Shown here: positions 1-7,743 of the stretch, piece by piece
Layout of the letters: the number at the start of each line of letters is the position of its first letter
How positions within the stretch are numbered: the first letter of the stretch is position 1
Assembly (NCBI GenBank): GCA_934541015.1
Contig: CAKTDC010000041.1
Span: 1 to 17,721, forward strand
From: an uncultured Luteimonas sp.
GTDB taxonomy: Bacteria; Pseudomonadota; Gammaproteobacteria; Xanthomonadales; Xanthomonadaceae
Length of the DNA stretch: 17,721 bases
Direction: 5' to 3'
Position numbers and translations under genes: made by a program
Notes under the pieces: generated by a model
Seen by the model: only the letters and a program-made list of their open reading frames with translations
Told to the model about the DNA's origin: nothing
Database searches by the model: none

Positions 1-18
1 ATCGCCGTCGAGATCGGT

Positions 19-105
19 TCACAGTTGTTCATCGAGACGATCCTGCATTTGCGGATTTAATGACACAGTAGGATTAGCGAAACCGGAATCAAGTCCACGA
101 AACAT
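19..105 (-). CDS. Possible small ORF (28 codons) with promoter and RBS; unknown product
   Basis: This minus-strand reading frame runs from ATG (105-103) to TGA (21-19). The peptide begins MFRGLDSGF and ends QDRLDEQL. I do not recognise it. In its favour, an AGGGGAG ribosome binding site lies at 121-115, nine bases from the ATG, and a TATACT -10 box lies at 135-130 with TTGCGC (157-152) sixteen bases upstream. Its GC content is clearly lower than that of the genes to the right. It has no obvious signal peptide or membrane segment. It could be a genuine small protein, a leader peptide, or the 5' end of a frameshifted or degraded gene that continues beyond the window. An in-frame plus-strand tail ending at TAA 58-60 is also open from base 1, but it has no comparable support. 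Confidence 0.3.
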   Translation of the reverse strand: MFRGLDSGFANPTVSLNPQMQDRLDEQL

Positions 106-129
106 CGTTCGTTACTCCCCTGTTAAGCG

Positions 130-157
130 AGTATACGAACCAGATGACGGTGCGCAA
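130..157 (-). promoter_or_regulatory. Candidate promoter for the small ORF
   Basis: On the minus strand TTGCGC (157-152) and TATACT (135-130) are separated by 16 bases. The predicted transcript start falls just before the AGGGGAG ribosome binding site at 121-115. The -10 box is a five-of-six match to TATAAT, while the -35 is partial. The orderly spacing of promoter, binding site and ATG is the main support. Confidence 0.35.
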
Positions 158-356
158 ACCCTATTCGGCCGTTTCCAACGCGCCAATCGCCATGCAGGGC
201 GGTACATCGCGACAAGGCGGATTCCCTGGCGGCGCCGGCTGCCACCCGTGGAAGTTGTTCAACGTACTGAATAAAAAGAAAAATATATCCAGGAGGACGC
301 ACTGGCTGAGGAATGCGGCGTGCAAGGGCAGGGTCCGAACAACCTGCATGCCGGTC

Positions 357-382
357 GTCATTTCCGCCTTCGCGGGAACGAC
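357..382. repeat. REP-like inverted repeat
   Basis: The arms GTCATTTCCGC (357-367) and GCGGGAACGAC (372-382) flank the loop CTTC and pair at 10 of 11 positions, counting one G-T wobble and one mismatch. The sequence resembles the dispersed short palindromes of the type GTCATTCCCGCG...CGGGAATGAC found between genes in many proteobacteria. Only one full copy lies in the window. A shorter related hairpin, TTCCGCGTTCGCGGGA, sits before aroC near 13655-13670. The family assignment is inference. Confidence 0.45.
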
Positions 383-514
383 GAGCTGTCCGGAGGTTCC
401 CAGGGGGCGGCGCGCCAGTGGCGGGAACGGCCCCGGCGGCAAAGCGGATTGCTCATGGTGCGCGGTCAGGCCGCCAGGCGGGGCCTCCGGAGATGGCGGC
501 AGCCGGGGCGTGCG

Positions 515-547
515 GCCCCAGCGGCGGCGACTGCCGCCGCCCGGGGC
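515..547 (-). terminator. GC-rich hairpin after the peptidase gene
   Basis: GCCCC-A-GCGGCGGC (515-528) and GCCGCCGC-CC-GGGGC (533-547) form a 13-pair stem with a small internal bulge and the loop GACT. It begins about 30 bases past the stop of the minus-strand peptidase gene. No T-run follows on that strand, so it is not a textbook intrinsic terminator. It may pause polymerase or protect the mRNA 3' end. Confidence 0.35.
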
Positions 548-578
548 ACCGGGGGCGGCAGCGGGGCGGTGACGGCGG

Positions 579-2606
579 TCAGAGCCCGCCGGGGCCGCAG
601 TCCGTGGCGAGGAAGTCTTCGATCAGCTTCAGTGTGGTCATCTGGTGGCTGGGGTACCACGGCATGCTGTGGGGCATGTCCGGCACCAGTTCGAACCTGG
701 CCGGGACCTTCCCCTTCACCGCGTCGTAGAACCCCTTGGCGTGGAACGAAGGCGTGCGCACGTCGCGGTCCCCGACGAACAGCAGGACCGGAATGCTGGC
801 CTGGTCGGTGGTGCGCATCGGATCCATGCCGGTCACCGTGCTGCCCTGCAGGATGCGCTGGATGTAGTTGTCGCTCCAGCCGCGGCCCAGCCGGGTCAGG
901 TCGGTAACCGGGGCGCCGGAGATCGCGCACTGGTAGGGTCCGTCGGGACGCACCACCGCTGCCGCTGCGGCAAAACCGCCGTAGGAGTAGCCGAAGATGG
1001 CGATGCGGTCCTTGTCGGCGATGCCTTCGGCGACCAGCCAGGCGGCGCCATCGTCCTTGTCGTCCTGCATCTTCTGGCCCCATTCCCTGTCGCCGGCAAG
1101 CCACAGCCTGCGGCCCAGGCCGGACGAGCCTCGGTACTGCGGGCGCAGCACGGCGTAGCCGCGCGAGGTCAGGAAGGGCACCCAGCTGGTGCGGTCCCAG
1201 CCGGTGTAGTCGCGTGCCCAGGGGCCGCCATGCGGATGGATGATCGTGGGCAGCGGCCCATCGGCCGGCTTCCAGCCCGCAGGCAGGTCGAGGATGGCGG
1301 GAATCTGCAGCCCGTCGCGTGCCGGGTAGGTGACCCAGCGCTGTTCGCCGATCTGCTCCGGATCGATCCAGGGTCGCTGCCCGCCCAGCGAGACGACGCG
1401 CCGGCGGTCGACCAGAAGGTGGTAGGTCGGGGGGTGCTGCGCGCTTTCGGCGCTGAACAGCACCCGCGACAGGTCGTTGTTGTAACCGTTGATGCTGACG
1501 GACTGGCCGGGGAAGGCGTTCTTCAGCGTTGCGTGGATGGCCGCCATGTCCGGGTCGACATAGGTCGTCTCCGGCTGTGGCCCGTCCACCACGAAGCCCA
1601 GCACGCGGTTGAAGTTGCTCGGCTGCGAGCCCAGTATCAGCGCTGCGATCGAATAGGTCGGATGCGCAAGCAGCGGCTCGTCCTCGAACTTGCGCGCCAC
1701 CGGGTCGTACATCCATGCCTGGACCCGGTCGGAGAACAGGTCGGTCAGCACGTAGAAGTTGCCGGTCTGCTCGTCGATGCCGGTGATGGCCACCGTGTAG
1801 CGCTCGCTCAGCCGGCGGGTGAGGTTGTCGTGGACCTCGAACTGGCCTGATTGCGGGTTCTTGATCAGGACGCGCTGCTCGTATTCGCCGGGACCGGCGG
1901 GTTCCAGTTCGGTCCGCGTCAGCACCTCGCCGTCGCGGGGATTGAACAGGCCCGGGCTGGTGCGGCCGCCGGCACGGAACAGGAGCGTGGTTTCGTCGGT
2001 GCGCAGGTTGTAGAGGTAATAGTTTCCGCTCAGCGTCGCCGCGTTGATCTGCTGGATGATGACGTTTTCGGGATCGAGCGGGAGCGAATTGACCAGGCCC
2101 GCCGTGCCCATGATGTCGAGGCAGCGCTGCAGGTCCTCGCTGACGCCGATACGGCGCGTGTTGTCGGCGAACGCTTCGTTGAACTTCCTGTGCTGCGTGT
2201 CGGTGAGATAGGCCTTGGACACGAAGGTCCTGGTGGCTCCGGTGCTCCTGCCTTCGCCCCCGCACGGGCCGAGCTGCCCGGTCCACTCCTGGCGTCCCAG
2301 GACCAGCACGCGGTCGGCCTTCATCGCGCTGGCGGCGACGAACTTCATGCGGTCCCCCGAGGGTGTGATCACCGGATCGACGTCGAGCCTGTCCAGGTCC
2401 CACGTGGCCAGTGCCGTGTCCTGTTGCCTGGAACCGGGAGAGGCGATGATCGCCACCAGGTTCTTGCCATCGGCGCTCATCGAGACCGACTGGACCTCGG
2501 GTGTACGCGCGAACGCCTCCACGGGGATGGGTTCGCGCGCGGCGGCGGAGCCTGCGAGCAGCGCGCCCGCGATCAGTGCAACCAGCGTTCCGGCATTCGG
2601 ATTCAT
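579..2606 (-). CDS. Exported S9-family serine peptidase (prolyl oligopeptidase / acylaminoacyl-peptidase type)
   Basis: The protein has 675 residues. Residues 1-23 look like a signal peptide with a hydrophobic core and an AAA cleavage site, though it lacks basic residues at the start. Residues of about 24-420 have the repetitive aromatic and Asp-rich look of the S9 beta-propeller. The alpha/beta-hydrolase domain follows, with PHGGPW and the nucleophile motif GYSYGG (Ser541). Asp615 in GDRDVRTP and His646 in PDMPHSMPW complete the triad at the expected spacing. S9 enzymes cleave short peptides, often after proline or at acylated N-termini; the substrate cannot be told here, and export suggests periplasmic peptide scavenging. 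I chose the ATG at 2606 because GGGGGAT lies upstream and the signal peptide starts there. An in-frame ATG at 2624 would add six residues. The gene is monocistronic and divergent from mrp. Confidence 0.9.
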   Translation of the reverse strand: MNPNAGTLVALIAGALLAGSAAAREPIPVEAFARTPEVQSVSMSADGKNLVAIIASPGSRQQDTALATWDLDRLDVDPVITPSGDRMKFVAASAMKADRVLVLGRQEWTGQLGPCGGEGRSTGATRTFVSKAYLTDTQHRKFNEAFADNTRRIGVSEDLQRCLDIMGTAGLVNSLPLDPENVIIQQINAATLSGNYYLYNLRTDETTLLFRAGGRTSPGLFNPRDGEVLTRTELEPAGPGEYEQRVLIKNPQSGQFEVHDNLTRRLSERYTVAITGIDEQTGNFYVLTDLFSDRVQAWMYDPVARKFEDEPLLAHPTYSIAALILGSQPSNFNRVLGFVVDGPQPETTYVDPDMAAIHATLKNAFPGQSVSINGYNNDLSRVLFSAESAQHPPTYHLLVDRRRVVSLGGQRPWIDPEQIGEQRWVTYPARDGLQIPAILDLPAGWKPADGPLPTIIHPHGGPWARDYTGWDRTSWVPFLTSRGYAVLRPQYRGSSGLGRRLWLAGDREWGQKMQDDKDDGAAWLVAEGIADKDRIAIFGYSYGGFAAAAAVVRPDGPYQCAISGAPVTDLTRLGRGWSDNYIQRILQGSTVTGMDPMRTTDQASIPVLLFVGDRDVRTPSFHAKGFYDAVKGKVPARFELVPDMPHSMPWYPSHQMTTLKLIEDFLATDCGPGGL

Positions 2607-2813
2607 CGTCGTGGTATCCCCCATGTCGCCTGGTGTTCCCGGGAGCCGCAGCGGATGGCGCAGGGCAGCCGTCTTCGCCTTCCGGCACAGGCGCAACCGA
2701 TTGGGCGACGCCGATGCCGGTTTCCCCCGAAAGGTTAACCCATCGAAGCGGAAGTTCCGTGCGCTGCGCCGGTGCTGCACTGCAACGGCTGCCGGCCGCG
2801 GCGGCGAAACGGG

Positions 2814-2819
2814 TAAGAT
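2814..2819 (+). promoter_or_regulatory. Candidate -10 box of mrp, implying a leaderless mRNA
   Basis: TAAGAT lies seven bases before the ATG at 2826, so the expected transcription start falls on the A of the start codon. No Shine-Dalgarno sequence precedes that ATG. The -35 region is poor; CTGCCG at 2789-2794 is the best match, at a long spacing of 19. Confidence 0.35.
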
Positions 2820-2825
2820 GGCGCC

Positions 2826-3695
2826 ATGCATTCCACAGATCATCCGATGGTGCTGCAGGCCCACGCCGTCCAGCCGCCGCTGTCCCCGCATCCGCGCATC
2901 CGCAACATCATCGCGGTCGGCTCGGGCAAGGGCGGGGTCGGGAAATCCACCACGTCGGTGAACCTGGCGCTGGCGCTGGCCGCCGAGGGGCTGCGCGTGG
3001 GTGTGCTCGACGCGGACGTGTACGGGCCCAGCATCCCGATGATGCTGGGGCTGTCGGGGCGGCCGGAGAGCCCGGACGGCAAGTCGATGCTGCCGCTGCG
3101 GGCGCACGGGGTGGAGGCGATGTCGATCGGCCTGCTGGTCGGGCAGGACACGCCGATGATCTGGCGCGGGCCCATGGCCACCACGGCGCTGACCCAGCTG
3201 CTGGGCGACACCCGCTGGGGTGGGGAGGACGTCCTTGATTGCCTGGTCGTGGATCTGCCGCCGGGCACCGGCGACATCCAGCTGACGCTGGCGCAGAAGA
3301 TCCCGGTGGCCGGTGCGGTGATCGTGACCACGCCGCAGGACATCGCCACCCTGGACGCGATGAAGGCGCTGAAGATGTTCGAGAAGGTCCAGGTGCCGGT
3401 GCTGGGCCTGGTCGAGAACATGGCCCAGCACGTGTGTTCCAGCTGCGGCCACGTCGAACACCTGTTCGGGAAGGGCGGCGGCGAGCGGATGGCGGAGAAG
3501 TACGGCCTGCCGCTGCTGGGCGCGCTGCCGCTGGAGATCGGCATCCGCGAGCACGGGGACGCGGGGACGCCGATCGTGGTGGCCGACCCGGATTCGGCCG
3601 CGGCCCGCGCCTACCGCGGGACCGCCCGGCGGCTGCTGGAGGAGCTGGAAAAGCGGCCGCGCGCGCCGATGCGGATTTCCGCCTCGCTGGTGTAG
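2826..3695 (+). CDS. mrp: Mrp/ApbC-family P-loop ATPase, iron-sulfur cluster carrier
   Basis: This 289-residue protein belongs to the Mrp/NBP35 branch of the deviant Walker A (SIMIBI) ATPases. It shows GKGGVGKS at residues 34-41, the LDADVYGPS switch region, the DLPPGTGD motif and the conserved Cys204-x2-Cys207 pair that binds a bridging [4Fe-4S] cluster at the dimer interface. It is a cytosolic scaffold that assembles or transfers Fe-S clusters to target enzymes. Only about 25 residues precede the ATPase core, so the N-terminal MIP18/DUF59 domain of longer Mrp proteins is absent; short forms are common. The ATG at 2826 has no Shine-Dalgarno sequence but follows a TAAGAT box at leaderless distance; an in-frame ATG at 2847 is the alternative. 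The gene lies 105 bases before dcd on the same strand and could be cotranscribed with it. Confidence 0.93.
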   Translation: MHSTDHPMVLQAHAVQPPLSPHPRIRNIIAVGSGKGGVGKSTTSVNLALALAAEGLRVGVLDADVYGPSIPMMLGLSGRPESPDGKSMLPLRAHGVEAMSIGLLVGQDTPMIWRGPMATTALTQLLGDTRWGGEDVLDCLVVDLPPGTGDIQLTLAQKIPVAGAVIVTTPQDIATLDAMKALKMFEKVQVPVLGLVENMAQHVCSSCGHVEHLFGKGGGERMAEKYGLPLLGALPLEIGIREHGDAGTPIVVADPDSAAARAYRGTARRLLEELEKRPRAPMRISASLV

Positions 3696-3759
3696 GAACG
3701 CGTGCGCGACGGCGCTGGCGCGGGTGCGCAAGGCGGTCGCGCCCGGCGGCGCTGCTACG

Positions 3760-3765
3760 TAGAAT
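3760..3765 (+). promoter_or_regulatory. Candidate -10 box of dcd
   Basis: TAGAAT lies 35 bases before the dcd ATG, which would give a leader of about 28 bases. No good -35 hexamer sits 16-18 bases upstream. It suggests dcd may have its own promoter besides any readthrough from mrp. Confidence 0.3.
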
Positions 3766-3800
3766 GCGGCGATCGGCCGCGGGGCCACGGGAACCACTGA

Positions 3801-4373
<573 letters not shown>

Positions 4374-4429
4374 TCCGGAGGCTTTCCGCCTGAGCGGGGA
4401 ATCCAGGGGGGGCAGAACGGCTCCGGACT

Positions 4430-4447
4430 GGTGGCCAGCGGGCCACC
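4430..4447. terminator. Small hairpin between converging dcd and HIT genes
   Basis: GGTGGCC (4430-4436) and GGCCACC (4441-4447) form a perfect 7-pair stem with the loop AGCG. It sits about 57 bases past the dcd stop, in the 232-base gap between converging genes. Neither strand has a following T-run, so termination is only a suggestion. Confidence 0.3.
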
Positions 4448-4605
4448 CCGATCGGCGGGTCGCGGGGTCTCTCCGCACCGGTGCAGTCGACACGCCCCGG
4501 TGAAACCTTCTTCCGGAGGCCGGCGGCGTGCGGGGGCGTGCCTCACGACGCTCCTGCGGGGAGCAGGTGCCGGACCGCGGAGCGGGCTGACCGGCTCCCG
4601 CGGAA

Positions 4606-5037
4606 TCAGCGATCCAGCGCCGCGGTCAGGCGCGAGACGCGCTCCACCAGTGCCTCGGGCGTGTACGGGCGCGCGGCGACGCGGCCCCAGACCGGTGCCG
4701 GCCAGGCCGGGTCGTCCTCGAAGCGGGCGATGACGTGCACGTGCAGCTGCGGCACCAGGTTGCCCAGGGCGGCGACGTTGAGCTTGAACGGCCGGAACTC
4801 GCGCCGCAGCAGTCGCGCGGTGGCGTCGATCTCCTCGGTGAGCTGGCGGCGCTGGGCGGCGTCGAGATCGACGAGTTCGCGGGCCTCGGACACCCGCGGC
4901 ACCAGCACCAGCCAGGGGTAGTTGGCGTCGTCCATCAGCCGCAGTTCGCTCAGCGCCAGCATCGCCAGCGGGTGGCTGTCTGCGGCCAGGCGCGGATCGA
5001 GTTCGAAATGCGGGGCGGGGCGGGCATGCCTGGTCAT
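4606..5037 (-). CDS. HIT-family nucleotide hydrolase or transferase
   Basis: This small 143-residue protein has one HIT domain. The signature region reads QLHVHVIARF (97-106). The two retained histidines are His99, which aligns with the catalytic nucleophile, and His101. The first histidine of the classic His-x-His-x-His triad is a glutamine, as in some bacterial HIT subfamilies and GalT-like proteins. HIT enzymes attack the alpha-phosphate of nucleotides or dinucleotides; the specific substrate is not evident. A DDANYPWLVLVPR segment (36-48) is typical of the N-terminal part of the domain. The ATG overlaps the stop of the upstream hydrolase gene as ATGA and is preceded by GGGAGG, so it is probably translationally coupled as the second gene of a two-gene operon. 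Confidence 0.88.
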   Translation of the reverse strand: MTRHARPAPHFELDPRLAADSHPLAMLALSELRLMDDANYPWLVLVPRVSEARELVDLDAAQRRQLTEEIDATARLLRREFRPFKLNVAALGNLVPQLHVHVIARFEDDPAWPAPVWGRVAARPYTPEALVERVSRLTAALDR

Positions 5038-5723
5038 CGCCGTTCCTCCCGTTCCAGCACGGTTTTCAGGAAATCCATGGTGCGCCGCCGCGCCAGTGCG
5101 GCACTGTCGGCATGGAAATGGCGCGGGTCGACGTCGCGGTTGAAGCCGTGGCCGGCGCCCGGGTAGACGTGCACGGCGGCGTCGGGCTGCAGGCGGCGGT
5201 GGGCGTCGATGTCTTCGGCCGTGATCGCGGGATCGTCGGCGCCGAAGTGGAAGAGCATCGGCGCGCGCAGGGTTTCGGCCAGGAACGGCACGCTGCGCGC
5301 GCCGTAGTAGCTCACCGCCGGCAGCCCCAGCCGGGTATTGGCCAGGAAGGCCAGGCTGCCGCCCCAGCAGAATCCGAGCACGGCGATGCAGTGGCCCTCC
5401 TCGCGCAGCTGCATCGCGGTGTCGGAGACGATGTCGATGGCGCGCTCGATGCCCAGCTCCGCCGCCAGCTCGCGGCCGCGGCCGAAGCCGGCCTCGTCGT
5501 AGCCCAGCTCCACGTTGCGTTCGACCGGGTCGAACAGCGCCGGGGCCACGGAGACGTGGCCGGCGGCGGCATAGCCGTCGGCCACGCTGCGGATATGCGG
5601 ATTCACCCCGAAGATCTCCTGTAGCACCACCACCGCGCCGCGCGGGGCGGCGCCGTTGGGCGGATCGGCGCGCCAGGCGCAGATCGGACCGTGGCGGCTC
5701 GGGATGGCGATGTCGCGGCCCAT
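5034..5723 (-). CDS. Dienelactone hydrolase family protein
   Basis: The 229-residue alpha/beta hydrolase has the dienelactone hydrolase triad: Cys119 in GFCWGG, Asp164 in GADDPAI and His192 in GAGHGF. The family glutamate is in LQEIFG (Glu36), which in DLH holds the resting cysteine. Classical DLH opens dienelactone to maleylacetate during chloroaromatic breakdown. No catabolic genes for that pathway lie nearby, so a general carboxylesterase or detoxifying role is more likely; this is inference. There is no signal peptide, so it should be cytosolic. The ATG at 5723 follows GGGGAAG at good spacing. The gene is the first of an operon with the HIT gene, with which it overlaps by four bases, and is divergent from rimO. 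Confidence 0.9.
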   Translation of the reverse strand: MGRDIAIPSRHGPICAWRADPPNGAAPRGAVVVLQEIFGVNPHIRSVADGYAAAGHVSVAPALFDPVERNVELGYDEAGFGRGRELAAELGIERAIDIVSDTAMQLREEGHCIAVLGFCWGGSLAFLANTRLGLPAVSYYGARSVPFLAETLRAPMLFHFGADDPAITAEDIDAHRRLQPDAAVHVYPGAGHGFNRDVDPRHFHADSAALARRRTMDFLKTVLEREERR

Positions 5724-5805
5724 GGCGGCTTCCCCGGACAGGCTGTCTGCGGGGATTCTAGCCGACGCGACGCCGCTCCGCGGCCCCTGCTTCGCCGGGC
5801 GCCCG

Positions 5806-5811
5806 TATACT
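5806..5811 (+). promoter_or_regulatory. Candidate -10 box of rimO
   Basis: TATACT lies 32 bases before the rimO start codon, within the divergent region shared with the hydrolase operon. The predicted leader is about 25 bases. The -35 region is GC-rich and poorly matched. Confidence 0.4.
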
Positions 5812-5842
5812 GCGCGCCCGCGTCGCCGTTGCCGTCAGCCGC

Positions 5843-7216
5843 ATGTCCGCAGCCAGCCCGAAGATCGGTTTCGTCAGCCTTGGCTGCCCCAAGGCGCTGG
5901 TCGATTCCGAGCGCATCCTCACCCAGCTGCGGGTGGAGGGCTACGATCTCGTGCCCAGCTACGACGAGGCCGACGTGGTGGTGGTGAATACCTGCGGCTT
6001 CATCGATTCCGCGGTGGCCGAATCGCTGGACGCGATCGGCGAGGCGATGAACGAGAACGGCAAGGTCATCGTCACCGGCTGCCTGGGCAAGCGCTCGGAG
6101 ATGATCCGCGAGCAGTTCCCGGACGTGCTCTCGATCAGCGGCCCGCAGGACTACGACAGCGTGATGGGCGCGGTGCACAGCGCGCTGCCGCCGAAGCACG
6201 ATCCCTTCGTGGACCTGGTGCCGCGGCGCGCGGGCGAGGAGGACATCGGGGTCAAGCTCACCCCGAAGCACTACGCCTACCTGAAGATTTCCGAGGGCTG
6301 CAACCACCGCTGCAGCTTCTGCATCATCCCGTCGATGCGCGGCGACCTGGTGTCGCGGCCGGTGGACGAGGTGCTGCGCGAGGCCGAACGGCTGGTGGTG
6401 CGCGGCGGCGTGAAGGAACTGCTGGTGATCTCGCAGGACACCTCCGCCTACGGCGTCGACCTGAGGTACGCCGAACGCGAATGGCGCGGCAAGCCGTACC
6501 AGACGCGGATGAAGGCGCTGTGCGAGGGGCTGTCGGAGCTGGGCGTGTGGACGCGCCTGCACTACGTCTACCCGTATCCACACGTCGACGACACCATCCC
6601 GCTGATGGCCGAAGGCAGGCTGCTGCCGTACCTCGACATCCCGTTCCAGCACGCCAGCCCGCGGATCCTCCGGCTGATGAAGCGGCCCGGCGCGGTCGAC
6701 AGGGTGCGCGAGCGCATCGCGCGCTGGCGCGAGGTCTGTCCGGAGCTGACCATCCGCAGCACCTTCATCGTCGGTTTCCCCGGCGAGACCGCGGCCGAGT
6801 TCGAGGAACTGCTGGATTTCCTGCGCGAGGTGCGGCTCGACCGCGTCGGCGCCTTCGCCTATTCGCCGGTCGGGGGCGCGGCGGCGAACGATCTGCCCGA
6901 CCCGGTGCCCGAGGCCCTGAAGCAGGAGCGGCTGGCGCGGTTCATGGAAGTGCAGGCGGAGATTTCGGCGCAGAAGCTCGAGGTGAAGGTCGGCAGCGTG
7001 CAGCGCTGCCTGGTCGACGTGGTCGACGGCGACCTGGCGATCGCGCGTTCGAAGGCCGATGCGCCGGAAATCGATGGCGTGGTGCAGATCCAGAACGGCT
7101 TCGAGGCGGGGCTGCAGCCGGGAGACTTCGTGGACGTGGAGATCCTGGGCAGCGACGAGCACGATCTGTACGGGGAGGCGCTGCCGGAGCGGCCGGGGCT
7201 GCGGGTGATCGGCTGA
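5843..7216 (+). CDS. rimO: Ribosomal protein uS12 (S12) methylthiotransferase RimO
   Basis: RimO is a radical SAM enzyme that adds a methylthio group to a conserved aspartate of ribosomal protein S12. The 457-residue sequence has all three parts. The N-terminal MTTase domain has Cys15 ([12 protein letters not shown]), Cys51 (NTCGFIDSA) and Cys80 (TGCLGKR), which bind one [4Fe-4S] cluster. The radical SAM core has the CxxxCxxC motif at Cys153, Cys157 and Cys160 in [16 protein letters not shown]-terminal TRAM domain of about 70 residues completes it. [12 protein letters not shown] and [10 protein letters not shown] point to RimO rather than the tRNA enzyme MiaB. The ATG at 5843 matches the family N-terminus but has no clear Shine-Dalgarno. 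The gene needs Fe-S delivery, to which the nearby mrp could contribute; that link is inference. Confidence 0.97.
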   Translation: MSAASPKIGFVSLGCPKALVDSERILTQLRVEGYDLVPSYDEADVVVVNTCGFIDSAVAESLDAIGEAMNENGKVIVTGCLGKRSEMIREQFPDVLSISGPQDYDSVMGAVHSALPPKHDPFVDLVPRRAGEEDIGVKLTPKHYAYLKISEGCNHRCSFCIIPSMRGDLVSRPVDEVLREAERLVVRGGVKELLVISQDTSAYGVDLRYAEREWRGKPYQTRMKALCEGLSELGVWTRLHYVYPYPHVDDTIPLMAEGRLLPYLDIPFQHASPRILRLMKRPGAVDRVRERIARWREVCPELTIRSTFIVGFPGETAAEFEELLDFLREVRLDRVGAFAYSPVGGAAANDLPDPVPEALKQERLARFMEVQAEISAQKLEVKVGSVQRCLVDVVDGDLAIARSKADAPEIDGVVQIQNGFEAGLQPGDFVDVEILGSDEHDLYGEALPERPGLRVIG

Positions 7217-7233
7217 GCGACTTGTCTGTCAGC
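7212..7233. terminator. Inverted repeat joining the rimO and greB stop codons
   Basis: GCTGA (7212-7216) and TCAGC (7229-7233) are exact reverse complements, and each contains the TGA stop of one gene: rimO on plus and greB on minus. Only 12 bases separate the two stops. A five-pair stem is too short to call an intrinsic terminator with confidence. Confidence 0.2.
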
Positions 7234-7732
7234 TCCCGTAGCGCACGTCGATGATGAAGTACCGCACCGCGCCGCCGGGCAGCTGCGCCTCGAACTCGTC
7301 GTCGATGCGCTTCTTCAGCATTGCCCGCGCCAGCGGCGAGTCGATGCTGATCCAGCCCTGCCTTGCGTCGGTTTCGTCTGGCCCGACGATGCGGTAGCGC
7401 GCGGTTTCGCCGGTCGCGGCGTCTTCCACTTCCACCTGCGCGCCGAAGAACACCGCTTCGCGGTCGGTGGGTGCGGTGTCGACCACGCGCAGCGACTCCA
7501 GGCGCTTGCTCAGGTAGCGGACCCTGCGGTCGATCCCGCCCAGCTGCTTCTTGCGGTAGGTGTACTCGGCGTTCTCGGAGCGGTCGCCTTCGGCGGCCGC
7601 GGCGGCGAGTGCGCGCACCACTTCCGGGCGCTGCACGCGCCAGAGCTGGTCGAGCTCGGCCTTCAGCCGCGCGTGGCCCTCCGGGGTGATCAGCGCGGTG
7701 CTCTTCTCCGGGGGCGGACGCCAGCGGCCCAT
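7229..7732 (-). CDS. greB: Transcription elongation factor GreB
   Basis: GreB enters the secondary channel of backtracked RNA polymerase and stimulates cleavage of the 3' end of the transcript. The 167-residue protein has an N-terminal coiled coil whose tip carries the acidic pair Asp50 and Glu53 in [14 protein letters not shown]. The C-terminal FKBP-like domain follows from about residue 88. The stretch [14 protein letters not shown] followed by [13 protein letters not shown] identifies GreB rather than GreA. I chose the ATG at 7732 because family homology begins there; the open frame upstream lies inside the preceding ATPase gene. The start is 11 bases past that gene's stop, so the two are probably cotranscribed. 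Confidence 0.95.
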   Translation of the reverse strand: MGRWRPPPEKSTALITPEGHARLKAELDQLWRVQRPEVVRALAAAAAEGDRSENAEYTYRKKQLGGIDRRVRYLSKRLESLRVVDTAPTDREAVFFGAQVEVEDAATGETARYRIVGPDETDARQGWISIDSPLARAMLKKRIDDEFEAQLPGGAVRYFIIDVRYGS

Positions 7733-7743
7733 CGCGCGGCGGC

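Larger units (their letters stand above)
106..578. other. Intergenic stretch without a convincing long gene
   Basis: Every open frame here either translates the REP-like hairpin at 357-382 or is the reverse frame of the peptidase, so I call no long gene. It contains the promoter and binding site of the small ORF (115-157). It also holds an AT-rich patch at 270-288, unusual in this GC-rich window, followed by an AGGAGG at 291-296 with no well-placed ATG, GTG or TTG. The REP-like hairpin and a strong GC-rich hairpin just beyond the peptidase stop complete it. Confidence 0.6.

Noticed and set aside
1..60. Open plus-strand tail ending at TAA, possible 3' end of a gene beyond the window
   Set aside because: Only 19 codons are visible with no recognisable motif, and the minus strand over the same bases has a promoter, ribosome binding site and start codon.
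515..547. Calling the hairpin after the peptidase a proven intrinsic terminator
   Set aside because: The stem is strong but no T-run follows on the minus strand, so I kept it only as a low-confidence candidate.
302..907. Plus-strand frame after AGGAGG at 291-296
   Set aside because: It needs a CTG or a poorly spaced ATG, translates a REP-like hairpin, and then runs antisense through the peptidase gene with Arg-rich, compositionally biased protein.
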